A stretch of 64,000 nt of DNA from CAYQNU01 sp964419055 (GCA_964419055.1 CAYQNU010000007.1:62001-126000); one strand, 5' to 3'; shown: positions 37,317-46,370, numbered from the stretch's first letter. Translations and numbers: made by a program. The notes: a model not told the origin generated them from the sequence alone.

Positions 37317-38765
37317 ATGAAAAAAATTACCTTACTTTCACTGCTTATATATATTGTAAGCTCAAATTTTGCTCAGCAAACAACTGTGCTTGAACATTAT
37401 CTTGTAAATCCTTATTTGATAAATCCTGCTACTTCAGGTTTAAATGGCAATAATGGTTTTATTAATATCAGAAATCAATGGCAAGGTTTTGTGGGTGCTC
37501 CTCAAACTCAAATTCTCACTTTAGACGGAAATTTAAAAGGAGATAAAATGGGATTGGGGCTAACTTTAAGAAATGATAAAGTTAACGTTTTAGCTTCAAC
37601 CAACTTATATTTAACCTATGCCTATAATATTAAATTATCAGCTGCTCAACGTTTACGTTTTGGTGTTTCAGCAGGGCTTAATCAAAACAGAATACTTTTT
37701 GAAAACATTATTGCCGAAGACGCTAATGAAGCGCAATTATTCTCTCAAAACCAAAGCGCTACCAATTTTGATTTTAATGCAGGTGTACATTACACTTTTC
37801 ATGGCCTAACATTTGGAGTATCTGTTAATCATATTATGCCGTCAAGCTATTACTATGAAAATAATTTTACTCAAAATCAACTAACTTATACGGACATAAG
37901 ACATTTCATAATTAATGGTCAATACACTTTCAAATTCAAGGGCGATAAATGGGAGTTACAACCTAGTGTACTTGCAAAAGGGGTTCAAGGTTTACCTTTT
38001 TTAATTGAGGGAGGATTAACTACCACTTTTAAGAAAATTGTTTGGTTAACAGCTCGCTACACACACGAAGTTGGATATACAGCCGCATTGGGAGGTAAAA
38101 TATCTGATAATTTGACATTGGCATACGCCTATGGATTATCTTCTAAAAGAATAATGACACAAAATAACGGTTCGCATGAAATTTTAGTTGGTTATAAATT
38201 CGGTAAAACGAATGGAGCAGGATCAAAATTAAGTGAGAAAGATCTCAAACGAATCGAAGAAGAAAATGCCAAATTGAACGAGCGAATCGATTTTCTTAGT
38301 ACTGAAAATCAAAAAATTAAAGAAGATCTTCAAAAACAAAAAGAAGATTTAAAAAACGGTGTTTATGGTATTGAGCAATTAAAAAAGGAATGGGAAAAGG
38401 AACGTGAAGCCATGGAAGAAATGATTAAAAACACTCGATATAACGAAAATTCGTCAAAAGGTACCGATTCTAACAACACCAAAGAAACCAAAAACGAGGA
38501 CGGTACTAACAAACCAACTGAAGGAAACTATTATGTAATTATAGGAGCAACGCGAAGTATTGAAAATGCAAAAAAATATCAAGGGGTTGTAAGCCGAGAA
38601 TATAATCAACCCACTCAGGTGGTTAGAAATTCAAAAGATTCTTGGTTTTTGATATATACGCTTGCCACTGATGATTATAAGGAATCACTTAAGGAATTAT
38701 CGAGAGTAAAAAAATTGAACACAAAAGATATTTATGTTGGGAAACCTTGGATTTATAAACTTTAA
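37317..38765 (+). CDS. PorP/SprF-family protein with coiled coil and SPOR-like tail
   Basis: Outer-membrane partner protein of type IX secretion, 482 residues. The signal peptide is 1-20 (NFAQ). The PorP/SprF barrel covers about 21-300 and opens with the family pattern YLVNPYLINPATSG, then NQWQGFVGAPQTQ. Residues about 305-375 form a Glu/Lys coiled coil and 380-402 a polar linker. The last 80 residues (NYYVIIGATRSIENA, YVGKPWIYKL) resemble a SPOR-like peptidoglycan-binding fold. Family members usually end after the barrel (about 300 residues), so this protein is extended. It starts 1 nt after the type B adhesin stop, the sprB-sprF arrangement, and closes the operon. Confidence 0.9.
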   Translation: MKKITLLSLLIYIVSSNFAQQTTVLEHYLVNPYLINPATSGLNGNNGFINIRNQWQGFVGAPQTQILTLDGNLKGDKMGLGLTLRNDKVNVLASTNLYLTYAYNIKLSAAQRLRFGVSAGLNQNRILFENIIAEDANEAQLFSQNQSATNFDFNAGVHYTFHGLTFGVSVNHIMPSSYYYENNFTQNQLTYTDIRHFIINGQYTFKFKGDKWELQPSVLAKGVQGLPFLIEGGLTTTFKKIVWLTARYTHEVGYTAALGGKISDNLTLAYAYGLSSKRIMTQNNGSHEILVGYKFGKTNGAGSKLSEKDLKRIEEENAKLNERIDFLSTENQKIKEDLQKQKEDLKNGVYGIEQLKKEWEKEREAMEEMIKNTRYNENSSKGTDSNNTKETKNEDGTNKPTEGNYYVIIGATRSIENAKKYQGVVSREYNQPTQVVRNSKDSWFLIYTLATDDYKESLKELSRVKKLNTKDIYVGKPWIYKL

Positions 38766-38897
38766 TTTCTTTTTGAAAATTATTTGAATAGAAATTTAAT
38801 TGATTGAAAAATCCGAAACATTCCAAAAGTTATATACTGTTGATTTTTTTTGGCGCATTACTTTTTGGAATTGTACCAAGTTTAAATGATAATTGGG

Positions 38898-39557
38898 TTA
38901 CAATACATTTTTTCTGTATTTCCTCGACAAAGGAAGTTCACTACCGTTAATAAATATTGAGTTGTTTTGAATTTTTGAAATCTTTTCAAGATTTACAATA
39001 TAGGATTGATTTATTCTAACAAAATGTTGCTGGGGTAATTTTTCATTTAAGTTGCTTAGCTTGTCTCTTGTTACATATTTCTTATCAGCGGTTATAATTT
39101 CGACATAAACATTTTCCGAGCGCAACCAATTTATATTTTTAATTTTAATTCGTTCAATTTTCTGAGAATTACCTATTAATAAATACTCTGATTTTATTAT
39201 TTCTTCTGCTTTTTTTATAATAAGATTAATTTCATCGGCAGTAAATGGTTTTACTAAATAGGCTATTGGTTTTTGTAAAGTAGCTTCCAATATCATGTTT
39301 TTGTCTGAAAATGAACTAACAAATGAAAAAGGTATTTCAAGTTTATTAAATATTTTACCCACTTCAATTCCTTCATCCTTTCCATTTAATCGTATATCCA
39401 CAAATGCAAAATCCGGTTTATTTCTTTGAATAAAATTCTCCGCACTTTTCAAACTGGGACATACCGAAGAAATTCGATACCCAAAATTTTCAATTATCAT
39501 TTTTAAGTGTTCAGAAATTAGAACATCATCTTCTACAATTAGTATATTCTGGATCAT
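38898..39557 (-). CDS. LytTR-family response regulator
   Basis: Response regulator of 219 residues. The receiver domain (1-120) shows the acidic pair ED at 9-10, the phospho-acceptor D54 in FAFVDIRLNG and the conserved lysine of LVKPF. The C-terminal LytTR DNA-binding domain (about 130-219) contains WLRSENVYVEI, RDKLSNL and HFVRINQSYIVNL. LytTR proteins typically bind paired direct repeats upstream of a few target operons. The start codon overlaps the stop of the kinase gene by 4 nt (ATGA), so the two are translationally coupled. The target is not known; the adjacent surface operon is one possibility. Confidence 0.95.
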   Translation of the reverse strand: MIQNILIVEDDVLISEHLKMIIENFGYRISSVCPSLKSAENFIQRNKPDFAFVDIRLNGKDEGIEVGKIFNKLEIPFSFVSSFSDKNMILEATLQKPIAYLVKPFTADEINLIIKKAEEIIKSEYLLIGNSQKIERIKIKNINWLRSENVYVEIITADKKYVTRDKLSNLNEKLPQQHFVRINQSYIVNLEKISKIQNNSIFINGSELPLSRKYRKNVL

Positions 39558-41401
39558 AAATTGTAATTAATAAATATTGTTAATCCTTCATCTGAGCCGA
39601 ATGAAATATCACCTTTAAGTTGCCGAACAACGAAGGATTTAATCAAATTAAAGCCAAGTGTATTTGTTTCTTGAACGTCTTGATTTACATCAAATCCTTT
39701 TCCATTATCTTTATAGATAATTTGCCCCTTAAGAGCATTTCCATTAAATTCAATTATAATTTGTTTATCTTTATTCAAATTAATCCAAGCATATTTTATC
39801 GAATTTGTAATTAATTCATTAATAATAAAGCCTATTGCTTGCGCTTTTTCAATGTCCAATTCTAATTCAGATGAAATGTTTAGCGAATAGTTAATGTTTA
39901 AATTTTTCAATAAGTTTTCACAAATTTGGTTTATATAATCCAACATAAAAATATTCGAATAATTTCCGTTGATGTATATTTTTTGATGAGCTAGAGTTAG
40001 CGCGTTTATCCTTTCAATTGCCTTCTTTAAGGTTTCTTTGGATATTTCATCCTCAGATTTACCAGATTGAAGAGCAAGTATGCTCGAAACCATTTGCATG
40101 TTATTTTTAACTCGGTGTTGAATTTCTTTTAAAAGGACATCTTTTTCATCATTTTTTATTTTCAAAATAGTTTGATTTTTTTTCAATTTAATAAACAAAA
40201 ATGATATAATTACAATAGAAATAATCGCAAATATTGAAAAAATTAAAATACTTCTTAATTGAAAATCTTTCTTTTTATTTTCAAACTTAGTTTGATCCAA
40301 TTCATTGGCTATTTTTAATTTTTCAGAATTTAGTTTATTATTTTCATATAATACTTGCACTTGAAACACTTTTTCATTTGAAATACGTGCGTCATTTAAT
40401 CTCAACTGCCCATAAAATAAATCTGTGTATTTTAAAGCACTGTCGTAGTTTTGAATTCTTTTGTATTCAGTTGATAAATACAAATAAACTTCATGGAGTG
40501 AGTAATCTAATGCGTTATCATTTACAAACTTTTTTACCTCGTTTAAGAGATTAATTGCGGTGGTATCATCTTTAAAATTTCTCGCAACACATGAAGCAAT
40601 ATTATATTTTGTATGGGCCACATTTTCCAGGTCGTTTATAGAAAGCCATTGGTTTTCAGAAATCTTATAGTAATATAAGGATGAATCGGGCATATTCTTG
40701 TTTAAATAACTATATCCTATTTCATTGTGAGCAATTGCCAATAAATCTGTGACCTTATGTTTTTTACTATATTCAATCACTTTCCTAGAAGTAAGTATGG
40801 AAGAGTCTAATTTGTTTGTTTCATTATATACTGCCGCCTTTCTTGTTAGTGCTTTGTAAAGTGTATATTCGTTCGTAAATTTATTCAATTCGTAAAGTTT
40901 AATAACTTTGTTTAGATAAATTTGTGCTTGTGTATAATCTCCAATTTTTCTATAAAATTCTGCTAAAATTGTTTGAGTTACACAAAACAATTCTAAAGCA
41001 CCATTTTTCTGTAAAATTTCATTCGCTTTTAAATAGTTTTCAAGAGCATAATCGTATTGATTATTTAGTTTATAATAATTACCAAGTTCCACTAAACTCA
41101 AAGCATAACTTGTACTTAACTTGTTTGTTTGACCATTTGAAATAAATTCTGATAAAATGTCAATAGACAAATCATAATAATTGAGTAGAGAATAATGAAA
41201 GGCAAGTTGTCGATATAAGCAATTCTTTTCTTCCCAGTCAAATTTTGAATTAGATGAGGAAATTGTTTTTTTTAGTGAATCAATTGTCGATTGGATTTTT
41301 TCATTATTATTTTTGCTACTATTCAATAAATTATTGCAATCAATGGCAAAAATTGTTTGAAGAATGAACAACGGAATTAGACTTAAGATGATTTTTTTCA
41401 T
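39554..41401 (-). CDS. TPR-containing HisKA_2 sensor histidine kinase
   Basis: Sensor kinase of 615 residues. A signal peptide (1-19, IFAID) precedes a periplasmic region of TPR-like helical repeats (about 60-340). A coiled segment and one membrane helix (about 383-404) follow, then a HisKA_2-type dimerisation domain with phospho-acceptor H429 in EIQHRVKNNMQ. The HATPase domain shows N-box NELITNSIKYA, G1 DNGKGFD and a final LGFNLI. The HRxxNN form belongs to the HisKA_2/HWE-like class often found in Bacteroidetes two-gene systems. It is coupled to the LytTR regulator gene by a 4-nt overlap. The signal sensed through the TPR region is unknown. Confidence 0.93.
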   Translation of the reverse strand: MKKIILSLIPLFILQTIFAIDCNNLLNSSKNNNEKIQSTIDSLKKTISSSNSKFDWEEKNCLYRQLAFHYSLLNYYDLSIDILSEFISNGQTNKLSTSYALSLVELGNYYKLNNQYDYALENYLKANEILQKNGALELFCVTQTILAEFYRKIGDYTQAQIYLNKVIKLYELNKFTNEYTLYKALTRKAAVYNETNKLDSSILTSRKVIEYSKKHKVTDLLAIAHNEIGYSYLNKNMPDSSLYYYKISENQWLSINDLENVAHTKYNIASCVARNFKDDTTAINLLNEVKKFVNDNALDYSLHEVYLYLSTEYKRIQNYDSALKYTDLFYGQLRLNDARISNEKVFQVQVLYENNKLNSEKLKIANELDQTKFENKKKDFQLRSILIFSIFAIISIVIISFLFIKLKKNQTILKIKNDEKDVLLKEIQHRVKNNMQMVSSILALQSGKSEDEISKETLKKAIERINALTLAHQKIYINGNYSNIFMLDYINQICENLLKNLNINYSLNISSELELDIEKAQAIGFIINELITNSIKYAWINLNKDKQIIIEFNGNALKGQIIYKDNGKGFDVNQDVQETNTLGFNLIKSFVVRQLKGDISFGSDEGLTIFINYNL

Positions 41402-41429
41402 CAGATTTAGTAAAAAAATAAAAAGTAAT

Positions 41430-41462
41430 CAAAATTAGTGTTTTAAGGTTAATAGTTTTCAA
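41430..41462 (-). promoter_or_regulatory. Promoter for the histidine kinase/LytTR operon
   Basis: On the minus strand, TAATTTTG (41437-41430) matches TAnnTTTG, with a TTG 22 nt upstream (41462-41460). The predicted transcription start falls about 22 nt before the kinase ATG at 41401. The spacer is one base longer than usual. Confidence 0.42.
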
Positions 41463-41519
41463 GTAAAACAACAAATGTTGCTGAATGTACAATTTAAGTT
41501 GAAAACAAACATTTTAACA

Positions 41520-41700
41520 AAAAAATGTCCATCACTACCGTAGATTTTATCCTAAAAGATTTTTACAACAATGTATTCACTTATGTTTCGATCTTCTAAT
41601 AAACCGGAATTGTGCACGGAGTGATCTTCTGTAGTTTCTTATAGGTCAAAGGATACTTGTCTTGAGTCTATTGTGACGAAGCTCTCTTTAGCAGGTTGGT
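41520..41700 (-). pseudogene. Decayed fragment of a C1 peptidase gene
   Basis: This untranslated stretch aligns without gaps, at an offset of 6446 bases, with 47966-48115 inside the intact C1 peptidase gene, then with a 2-base indel to about 48140. Shared words include ATCTTCTAA, GTAGTTTCTT, ACTTGTCTT and CTCTTT. It corresponds to the part of the protein around the catalytic His and Asn (about residues 325-378). Frame is lost and both ends fade into AT-rich sequence, so it is a relic of a second copy. The rest of the 41402-41809 gap holds the kinase promoter and nothing else recognisable. Confidence 0.78.
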
Positions 41701-41809
41701 ATAAAGGTTTTGTTTATTACTTAGGCTCTTGCTGTATTGAATATTAATTTTCTTCCTTTTTGTCTTTTATGTTAATCTTGGAATACTCAAAGCATCATTC
41801 AATGGTTTA

Positions 41810-42460
41810 TTATTTCCCCCAATTCACATCATACACCAATTCTTTAGTGGGGTCGTTTTTATAGGAGTTCGAAGTAGGAAATGGTTTTTTGTCTTCCAAC
41901 GGCAAAGCGTATTGACTACCAGGATTAAGCATACGTGGTTCTTCAGAAACCGTTGTGTTGGTAGTTTGATTATCTGAATGAAGGTTTATATACGTTATTT
42001 TTTCAACTACTACGGGTTTGTTAATGTATTTGTATTGAACAATGGTATCTGTAATGAGCTGCGTTTCCACAACCGTATCTGTGTGAGTAATGTATTCAAT
42101 AGTATTTTCATTTTCAATAGGCAAAAACATCCATGATGGTTTGTTGATGAACCACATAAGTAAAATACTGGCTGCCACTGCCAACAACGTTTGATACATC
42201 GGAATACCTCGTTTCCAAATGGGAAGTACTGCAGGAGCACCCTTTATATTTGGCAACATCAATGGTGGAGCTTTTAAAGTTGATGTTTCTTCTGCATACA
42301 TAACCGTTGCTTCCACCTCAATGGCTCGCATCATTCGGTAATCTTCCTCATCGCTATAGGATAATACAAAATGCAACTCTCGTTCATCCAAGTCTTCAAA
42401 ATCTTTTCGCTGCACCAAATCGTGCCATTTAATATCATTTTCGTTGAGTGAGTGTTCCAT
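41810..42460 (-). CDS. Putative anti-sigma factor, membrane protein
   Basis: Protein of 216 residues with a cytoplasmic N-terminal region of about 85 residues, one membrane helix (about 88-108, LLAVAASILLMWFI) and a periplasmic, threonine-rich C-terminal part. It starts 2 nt after the ECF sigma gene, and this order and topology are typical of anti-sigma factors. The N-terminal segment (DLDERELHFVLSYSDEEDYRMMRAIEVEA) resembles the sigma-binding helices in size, but there is no HxxxCxxC zinc motif. The role is inferred from context. Protease-controlled release of the sigma factor would be expected by analogy. Confidence 0.7.
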   Translation of the reverse strand: MEHSLNENDIKWHDLVQRKDFEDLDERELHFVLSYSDEEDYRMMRAIEVEATVMYAEETSTLKAPPLMLPNIKGAPAVLPIWKRGIPMYQTLLAVAASILLMWFINKPSWMFLPIENENTIEYITHTDTVVETQLITDTIVQYKYINKPVVVEKITYINLHSDNQTTNTTVSEEPRMLNPGSQYALPLEDKKPFPTSNSYKNDPTKELVYDVNWGK

Positions 42461-42462
42461 AA

Positions 42463-43062
42463 TTAACTTATTTTAAAGGAGTTTTCAGTAGTGTTAGGCT
42501 CGTAACTTTTGAGTTTTTCGCTCATTATTTTGGTAGCATAAAACAGGCGTGATTTTACGGTTCCTAAAGAGGTTTCTGTAATGTCGGCTATTTCTTGCAA
42601 TGTGCATCCTTGTTGATGTTTGAGAATAAACGTAACTTTATGATGGTGATCCAATTGATGCACAGCCGAATGCAATGATTTTCTAAATTGTTGTTGATCC
42701 CATTCTTTTTCAGAAGAAAATCCAATTTTCAACAAGGCACTTTCTGAATCCGAAACTTTGGTGAGTAAGGGTTTTCTAAAATCTGTTTTGCACATATTGC
42801 TGGCAATGGTGAAAACCCAAGTATAAAACCTTCTACTAGGGTCATACTGGGATTTTCGTTCCATCACTTTCACAAATAAATCGTGTAAAAAATCTTTGGC
42901 TTTAGCTTCATCTCCATCAAACATTTTGAAGAAATAACCGATCAGCTTGTCTGCATATCTATGATATATTTCTTCGATAGCTTCGTTGCGATGTTCCTCA
43001 ATGAAACTGCGCATCAACTCTTCGTCAGAATACGATTTTATGCTTTTTTTAAACAAACTCAC
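42463..43062 (-). CDS. ECF-type RNA polymerase sigma factor
   Basis: Extracytoplasmic-function sigma-70 factor of 199 residues. Region 2 (about 25-95) contains YHRYADKLIGYFFKM and FLHDLFVKVMERKSQYDPSR, then FYTWVFTIASNMCKTDFRK. Region 4 (about 130-185) contains the helix-turn-helix LQEIADITETSLGTVKSRLFYA. There is no region 1.1 or 3. The gene lies between a SUMF1-like gene (10 nt before its start) and the putative anti-sigma gene (2 nt after). It probably controls its own operon and an envelope-related regulon. Confidence 0.95.
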   Translation of the reverse strand: MSLFKKSIKSYSDEELMRSFIEEHRNEAIEEIYHRYADKLIGYFFKMFDGDEAKAKDFLHDLFVKVMERKSQYDPSRRFYTWVFTIASNMCKTDFRKPLLTKVSDSESALLKIGFSSEKEWDQQQFRKSLHSAVHQLDHHHKVTFILKHQQGCTLQEIADITETSLGTVKSRLFYATKIMSEKLKSYEPNTTENSFKIS

Positions 43063-43072
43063 TGCAGATAAG

Positions 43073-44974
43073 TTATTCTTGAATGATTTCCATTATAATT
43101 CTAAATCCAATTCCAGGGTCGGCACCTGAATAGCTTTGTGTTTTATTAAAAGTGCTTTCTTCGAAGGTGTGATACCAACTTCCGCCCAATGCAACGCCTT
43201 TTTTTGAGGTCATTTCTGCTGCGTTACCAATTGTGTTGAAAAGGCCAAATTTATTGGGTAAATAACTGCTAACGGAAGCTGTATGGAAAGCACCATCACT
43301 TTTATAATCTCCTTCACTAACTTTCAAGTTAGCCAAATAACATTTTTTTTCATTGGTTACTGAACCGTTTTCAAAGCAACTGTTATTTTTATTGTTACCC
43401 GAAGTAGCAGCAGATTTCCATTCTTCTTCTGTGGGTAATCTAAAAACAACTTGCGTATAGGTTCTTTTACGTTGGGAATTGTATTGAGTGGTAAGCCAAG
43501 CACAGTAATTAACTGCTGCTTCATAACTTATATTTACAATGGGATAGTTATTATAGGCGGGATGCCAATGGTAATTGGATACCATAGGCTCATTGCTCGA
43601 ATTCGGAAATCTTTTTTGCCATTGTGTACTATCGTATAAATTCATTTTATAAAAATCATTTTGTCTACTTCTCAGCAAATTAGATAAAAAAAGTGCGTAG
43701 TCAGCATTACTAACCTCATACTTCCCTATGAAAGTTTTACTATCCAACTTTGCCAAGTTTTTTTCAATTTCTTTAGTGTTGAGCAACGTTGTTTGGAACA
43801 TTCTACTTACTTTGTTATTAGATTCTAATAATTCAGCTACTTCAGTTTGTTGGCCTGTGCGCTCACTTATCGATACAATTAATTGCAACAATGCTACTTG
43901 TTTTTCTGTGCTTTCACTTTCAACGTAATGGTTGTATAATTTAATCATAGATGCTAAATAAACGGCATCCAAACGGTTAGCTACATCATTGGCAATGTTG
44001 AATGAAAAAACCTCTTTAAGATGATCCAATAAATAGCGTTTTTCATAATTGCGTTTAATGATGGAAACGTTATCAAAACTTTCAGCAGCATATTTGTAGG
44101 CCAACCCTGTTAAATACAAACTATCCGACCAGTTGTCAAATTGCTGAATAGCCGTTGCCGAAATGTAAACTGATCCCTTTTTGTAGTTTTTAAAGATGTG
44201 GTCAAAAAGAGATTTATAGGCTTTAGTATAATTTTCTTCAGAGGTTTGGTCCAGCATTTTAAGCGGCAATGCAGGGATACCCAATTTTTCAAATAACTTG
44301 TTTCTGTAGTCATCTAATAGAATTAAACTGGTGTTGATGATTTGTACATCTTTTCTAAAATTTTTAGCTCCCTGAACGGTCCAAGCCGAGAAGGTGTCAT
44401 TATCACCTGCTGTAAAAACTATAGAATGATCATCCACTTCAGCTAAAATATTATAGGCCCAGTTTAATACAGCCGAAGCCATTTCGTTAGCCGTAAATGT
44501 TTTACGTGCAAATTGTGCGAACTGCTCTTGATCTTGAATAATTTCATAATGAACCATTAAATCCGTGTACGTTCTGGAATCATTAGGATTAATTTCATAA
44601 GCCTTTTTTAAATAAGCAATATCAGCTTCTGTTCGTTGCCCATTCCACCATTGAATGTGATTGGCTTCAAATGTGTTGGGAACCACTTCTAACATTTTTT
44701 TGGCTATTTCATCACATAAAGCTTGATGTTTTTGAACGGCATCATTGTCTCCATAAGCCAAATTTCTTAAGGCTCTTGATGCACTAAAATAATAATACCA
44801 AGCTTCTGCGTTTTTCGGATTTTTTTCGGTTTCTATTTTCCATAGACGTAACTGCTCCTCATACCAACTTTTTTCATGGAGGTCTTTGATAATACTGTAT
44901 ACTTTTTCAGGTTTTTGCGCATGTGCTATGGTAGTAAATAAGCACATAATAAAAAGAATTTTAATGATTTTCAT
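43073..44974 (-). CDS. Exported SUMF1/FGE-like domain protein with TPR-like region
   Basis: Exported protein of 633 residues. The signal peptide is 1-19 (TIAHAQ). Residues 20-160 contain TPR-like helices and 165-400 are mostly helical with no clear family. The C-terminal 220 residues form a formylglycine-generating-enzyme-like (SUMF1) domain: KYEVSNADYALFLSNL, then FRLPTEEEWKSAA, GNAAEMTSKK, ALGGSWYH and GFRIIME. The paired cysteines needed for formylglycine synthesis are not evident, so it is probably a non-enzymatic or GldK-like member; GldK of the T9SS ring belongs to this superfamily. It is the first gene of a three-gene unit with the ECF sigma and anti-sigma genes. Confidence 0.83.
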   Translation of the reverse strand: MKIIKILFIMCLFTTIAHAQKPEKVYSIIKDLHEKSWYEEQLRLWKIETEKNPKNAEAWYYYFSASRALRNLAYGDNDAVQKHQALCDEIAKKMLEVVPNTFEANHIQWWNGQRTEADIAYLKKAYEINPNDSRTYTDLMVHYEIIQDQEQFAQFARKTFTANEMASAVLNWAYNILAEVDDHSIVFTAGDNDTFSAWTVQGAKNFRKDVQIINTSLILLDDYRNKLFEKLGIPALPLKMLDQTSEENYTKAYKSLFDHIFKNYKKGSVYISATAIQQFDNWSDSLYLTGLAYKYAAESFDNVSIIKRNYEKRYLLDHLKEVFSFNIANDVANRLDAVYLASMIKLYNHYVESESTEKQVALLQLIVSISERTGQQTEVAELLESNNKVSRMFQTTLLNTKEIEKNLAKLDSKTFIGKYEVSNADYALFLSNLLRSRQNDFYKMNLYDSTQWQKRFPNSSNEPMVSNYHWHPAYNNYPIVNISYEAAVNYCAWLTTQYNSQRKRTYTQVVFRLPTEEEWKSAATSGNNKNNSCFENGSVTNEKKCYLANLKVSEGDYKSDGAFHTASVSSYLPNKFGLFNTIGNAAEMTSKKGVALGGSWYHTFEESTFNKTQSYSGADPGIGFRIIMEIIQE

Positions 44975-45032
44975 GTTTTTATAATTTTTGGTCTAAATGC
45001 AGCGCTTCATTTAGAAAGTTGGCAGTAGTACT

Positions 45033-45040
45033 CAAAGTTA
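45033..45040 (-). promoter_or_regulatory. -7 element before SUMF1/sigma operon
   Basis: On the minus strand TAACTTTG matches the TAnnTTTG consensus, 59 nt before the ATG at 44974. No -33 element is visible at normal spacing, which would be consistent with an activator or an ECF sigma dependence. Confidence 0.35.
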
Positions 45041-45118
45041 TAATGAAAGTTCATTACGATGTAAAGTTTTTTTTTTGAGTTCCATTACATCCAACTGATT
45101 TTAGAAACCTGTTTGTGT

Positions 45119-46366
45119 TTACAAATGAGCTAAAATGTCAATTTCCTTATCGCTTGGATATAAGCCTGGAAATAAAATGGGTGAGAATGCAAGGGGGTAA
45201 TTGACATAGTACATCATTAATATGCCCTCTTTTTTAGAAGTTAATAATCCCATTTTAATCAATGCGTCTGTTATGTTTTTAAGTGTTTTGTCGGATAAAT
45301 TGGTAATCCGCATCGCATCCACTTTTGATATTTTACCTTTTAAAAAAACATCAACTAGTAGGTATTTCGCTTCTTTTGACATTTTTCCTCTGGCAACCAT
45401 TAAATCTGTGAATGAATGAAGTCTATTTATCATGGTATCAATATCCATAATGGAGAGCATAAAGTCTAGTTGATCGATAGCTGTTTTCAAAAAATAAGCA
45501 CAAAACTCAATAAGCATTTTATTAGAAAGATTACCTCTTCCATCATAATCATTTAATCGTTGAATATCAGCATTTGCTAAATGTGTTTTATATTCATTAT
45601 TTGAGCGTGCTAGACCTCTTGAGATGGACCATAAACCGTTTGCATCTAATTTTTCATACATAAAACAAGCGTCAGAATACAATCTAACTACTCTACCATT
45701 ACCGTCTAAGAAAGGGTGAATCCAAACCAATCTATGGTGTGATGCTGCAATCGAAATGATTCTTTTAATGGTAGATGAATTGTGTTTTTCAAAGGGGTCA
45801 TAGACCTTTTCAAATCGAGTCATAAAGCTATCTATACAAGATGAATGAGGCGCAATATGCCTACCAACTTCTACTTCATCTATTCGAAATTCACCTGGGA
45901 TTACTTTTTTCACCTTACCTTCTTTAGATACCGAAATTTTAAATTCTTCTGGTAGAAAAGTATAAAATTCGCTGTGCAAAGATTTCAAAAATACTTTTGA
46001 TGAGGGAGTTGATTTTTCTCCGTTTTTTTCTAGTAATTTAGATAAAGATTCATTGACTTTAATGTGTGCTTGTGCTTCTAATTGCAGATTTCGTTTATTT
46101 TTATCTAAAGAATAATCACTGTTGAGTGCTTTATTTATATCTATTGGGTGCGTATCGTGACCTTCAATCAAATTAGAGTAATAACTATTCATTGGGCGAA
46201 GAAAGTCACCAATAACTTTTCGTGTTATAGGGTGAATAGATGCCGATAATCGTGAAGACTTATTGATTAGTTCAATAGCTAATTTTTCTAATGCTCCATT
46301 ACTGTCGTCAGGGAACATGGGTTCCATCGAATCAATGGTTGTATAAAAAGCAAAATGGTCGTTCAT
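45119..46366 (-). CDS. Class II Fic-domain AMP transferase with winged-helix tail
   Basis: Fic/DOC protein that probably AMPylates a target protein. The catalytic motif HPFLDGNGR is complete (H217-R225 counted from the ATG at 46366). The inhibitory motif SNLIEG (S64-G69), of [S/T]xxxE[G/N] form, lies before the Fic core, which makes it class II with autoinhibition. The C-terminal 100 residues (from about 305) look like a winged-helix DNA-binding domain. I prefer the ATG at 46366 (415 residues) over 46381, because TATCTTTG, a -7 promoter box, overlaps the first codons of the longer form. No toxin-antitoxin partner is adjacent. It could regulate its own gene through the upstream repeats. Confidence 0.88.
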   Translation of the reverse strand: MNDHFAFYTTIDSMEPMFPDDSNGALEKLAIELINKSSRLSASIHPITRKVIGDFLRPMNSYYSNLIEGHDTHPIDINKALNSDYSLDKNKRNLQLEAQAHIKVNESLSKLLEKNGEKSTPSSKVFLKSLHSEFYTFLPEEFKISVSKEGKVKKVIPGEFRIDEVEVGRHIAPHSSCIDSFMTRFEKVYDPFEKHNSSTIKRIISIAASHHRLVWIHPFLDGNGRVVRLYSDACFMYEKLDANGLWSISRGLARSNNEYKTHLANADIQRLNDYDGRGNLSNKMLIEFCAYFLKTAIDQLDFMLSIMDIDTMINRLHSFTDLMVARGKMSKEAKYLLVDVFLKGKISKVDAMRITNLSDKTLKNITDALIKMGLLTSKKEGILMMYYVNYPLAFSPILFPGLYPSDKEIDILAHL

Positions 46367-46370
46367 ACAA

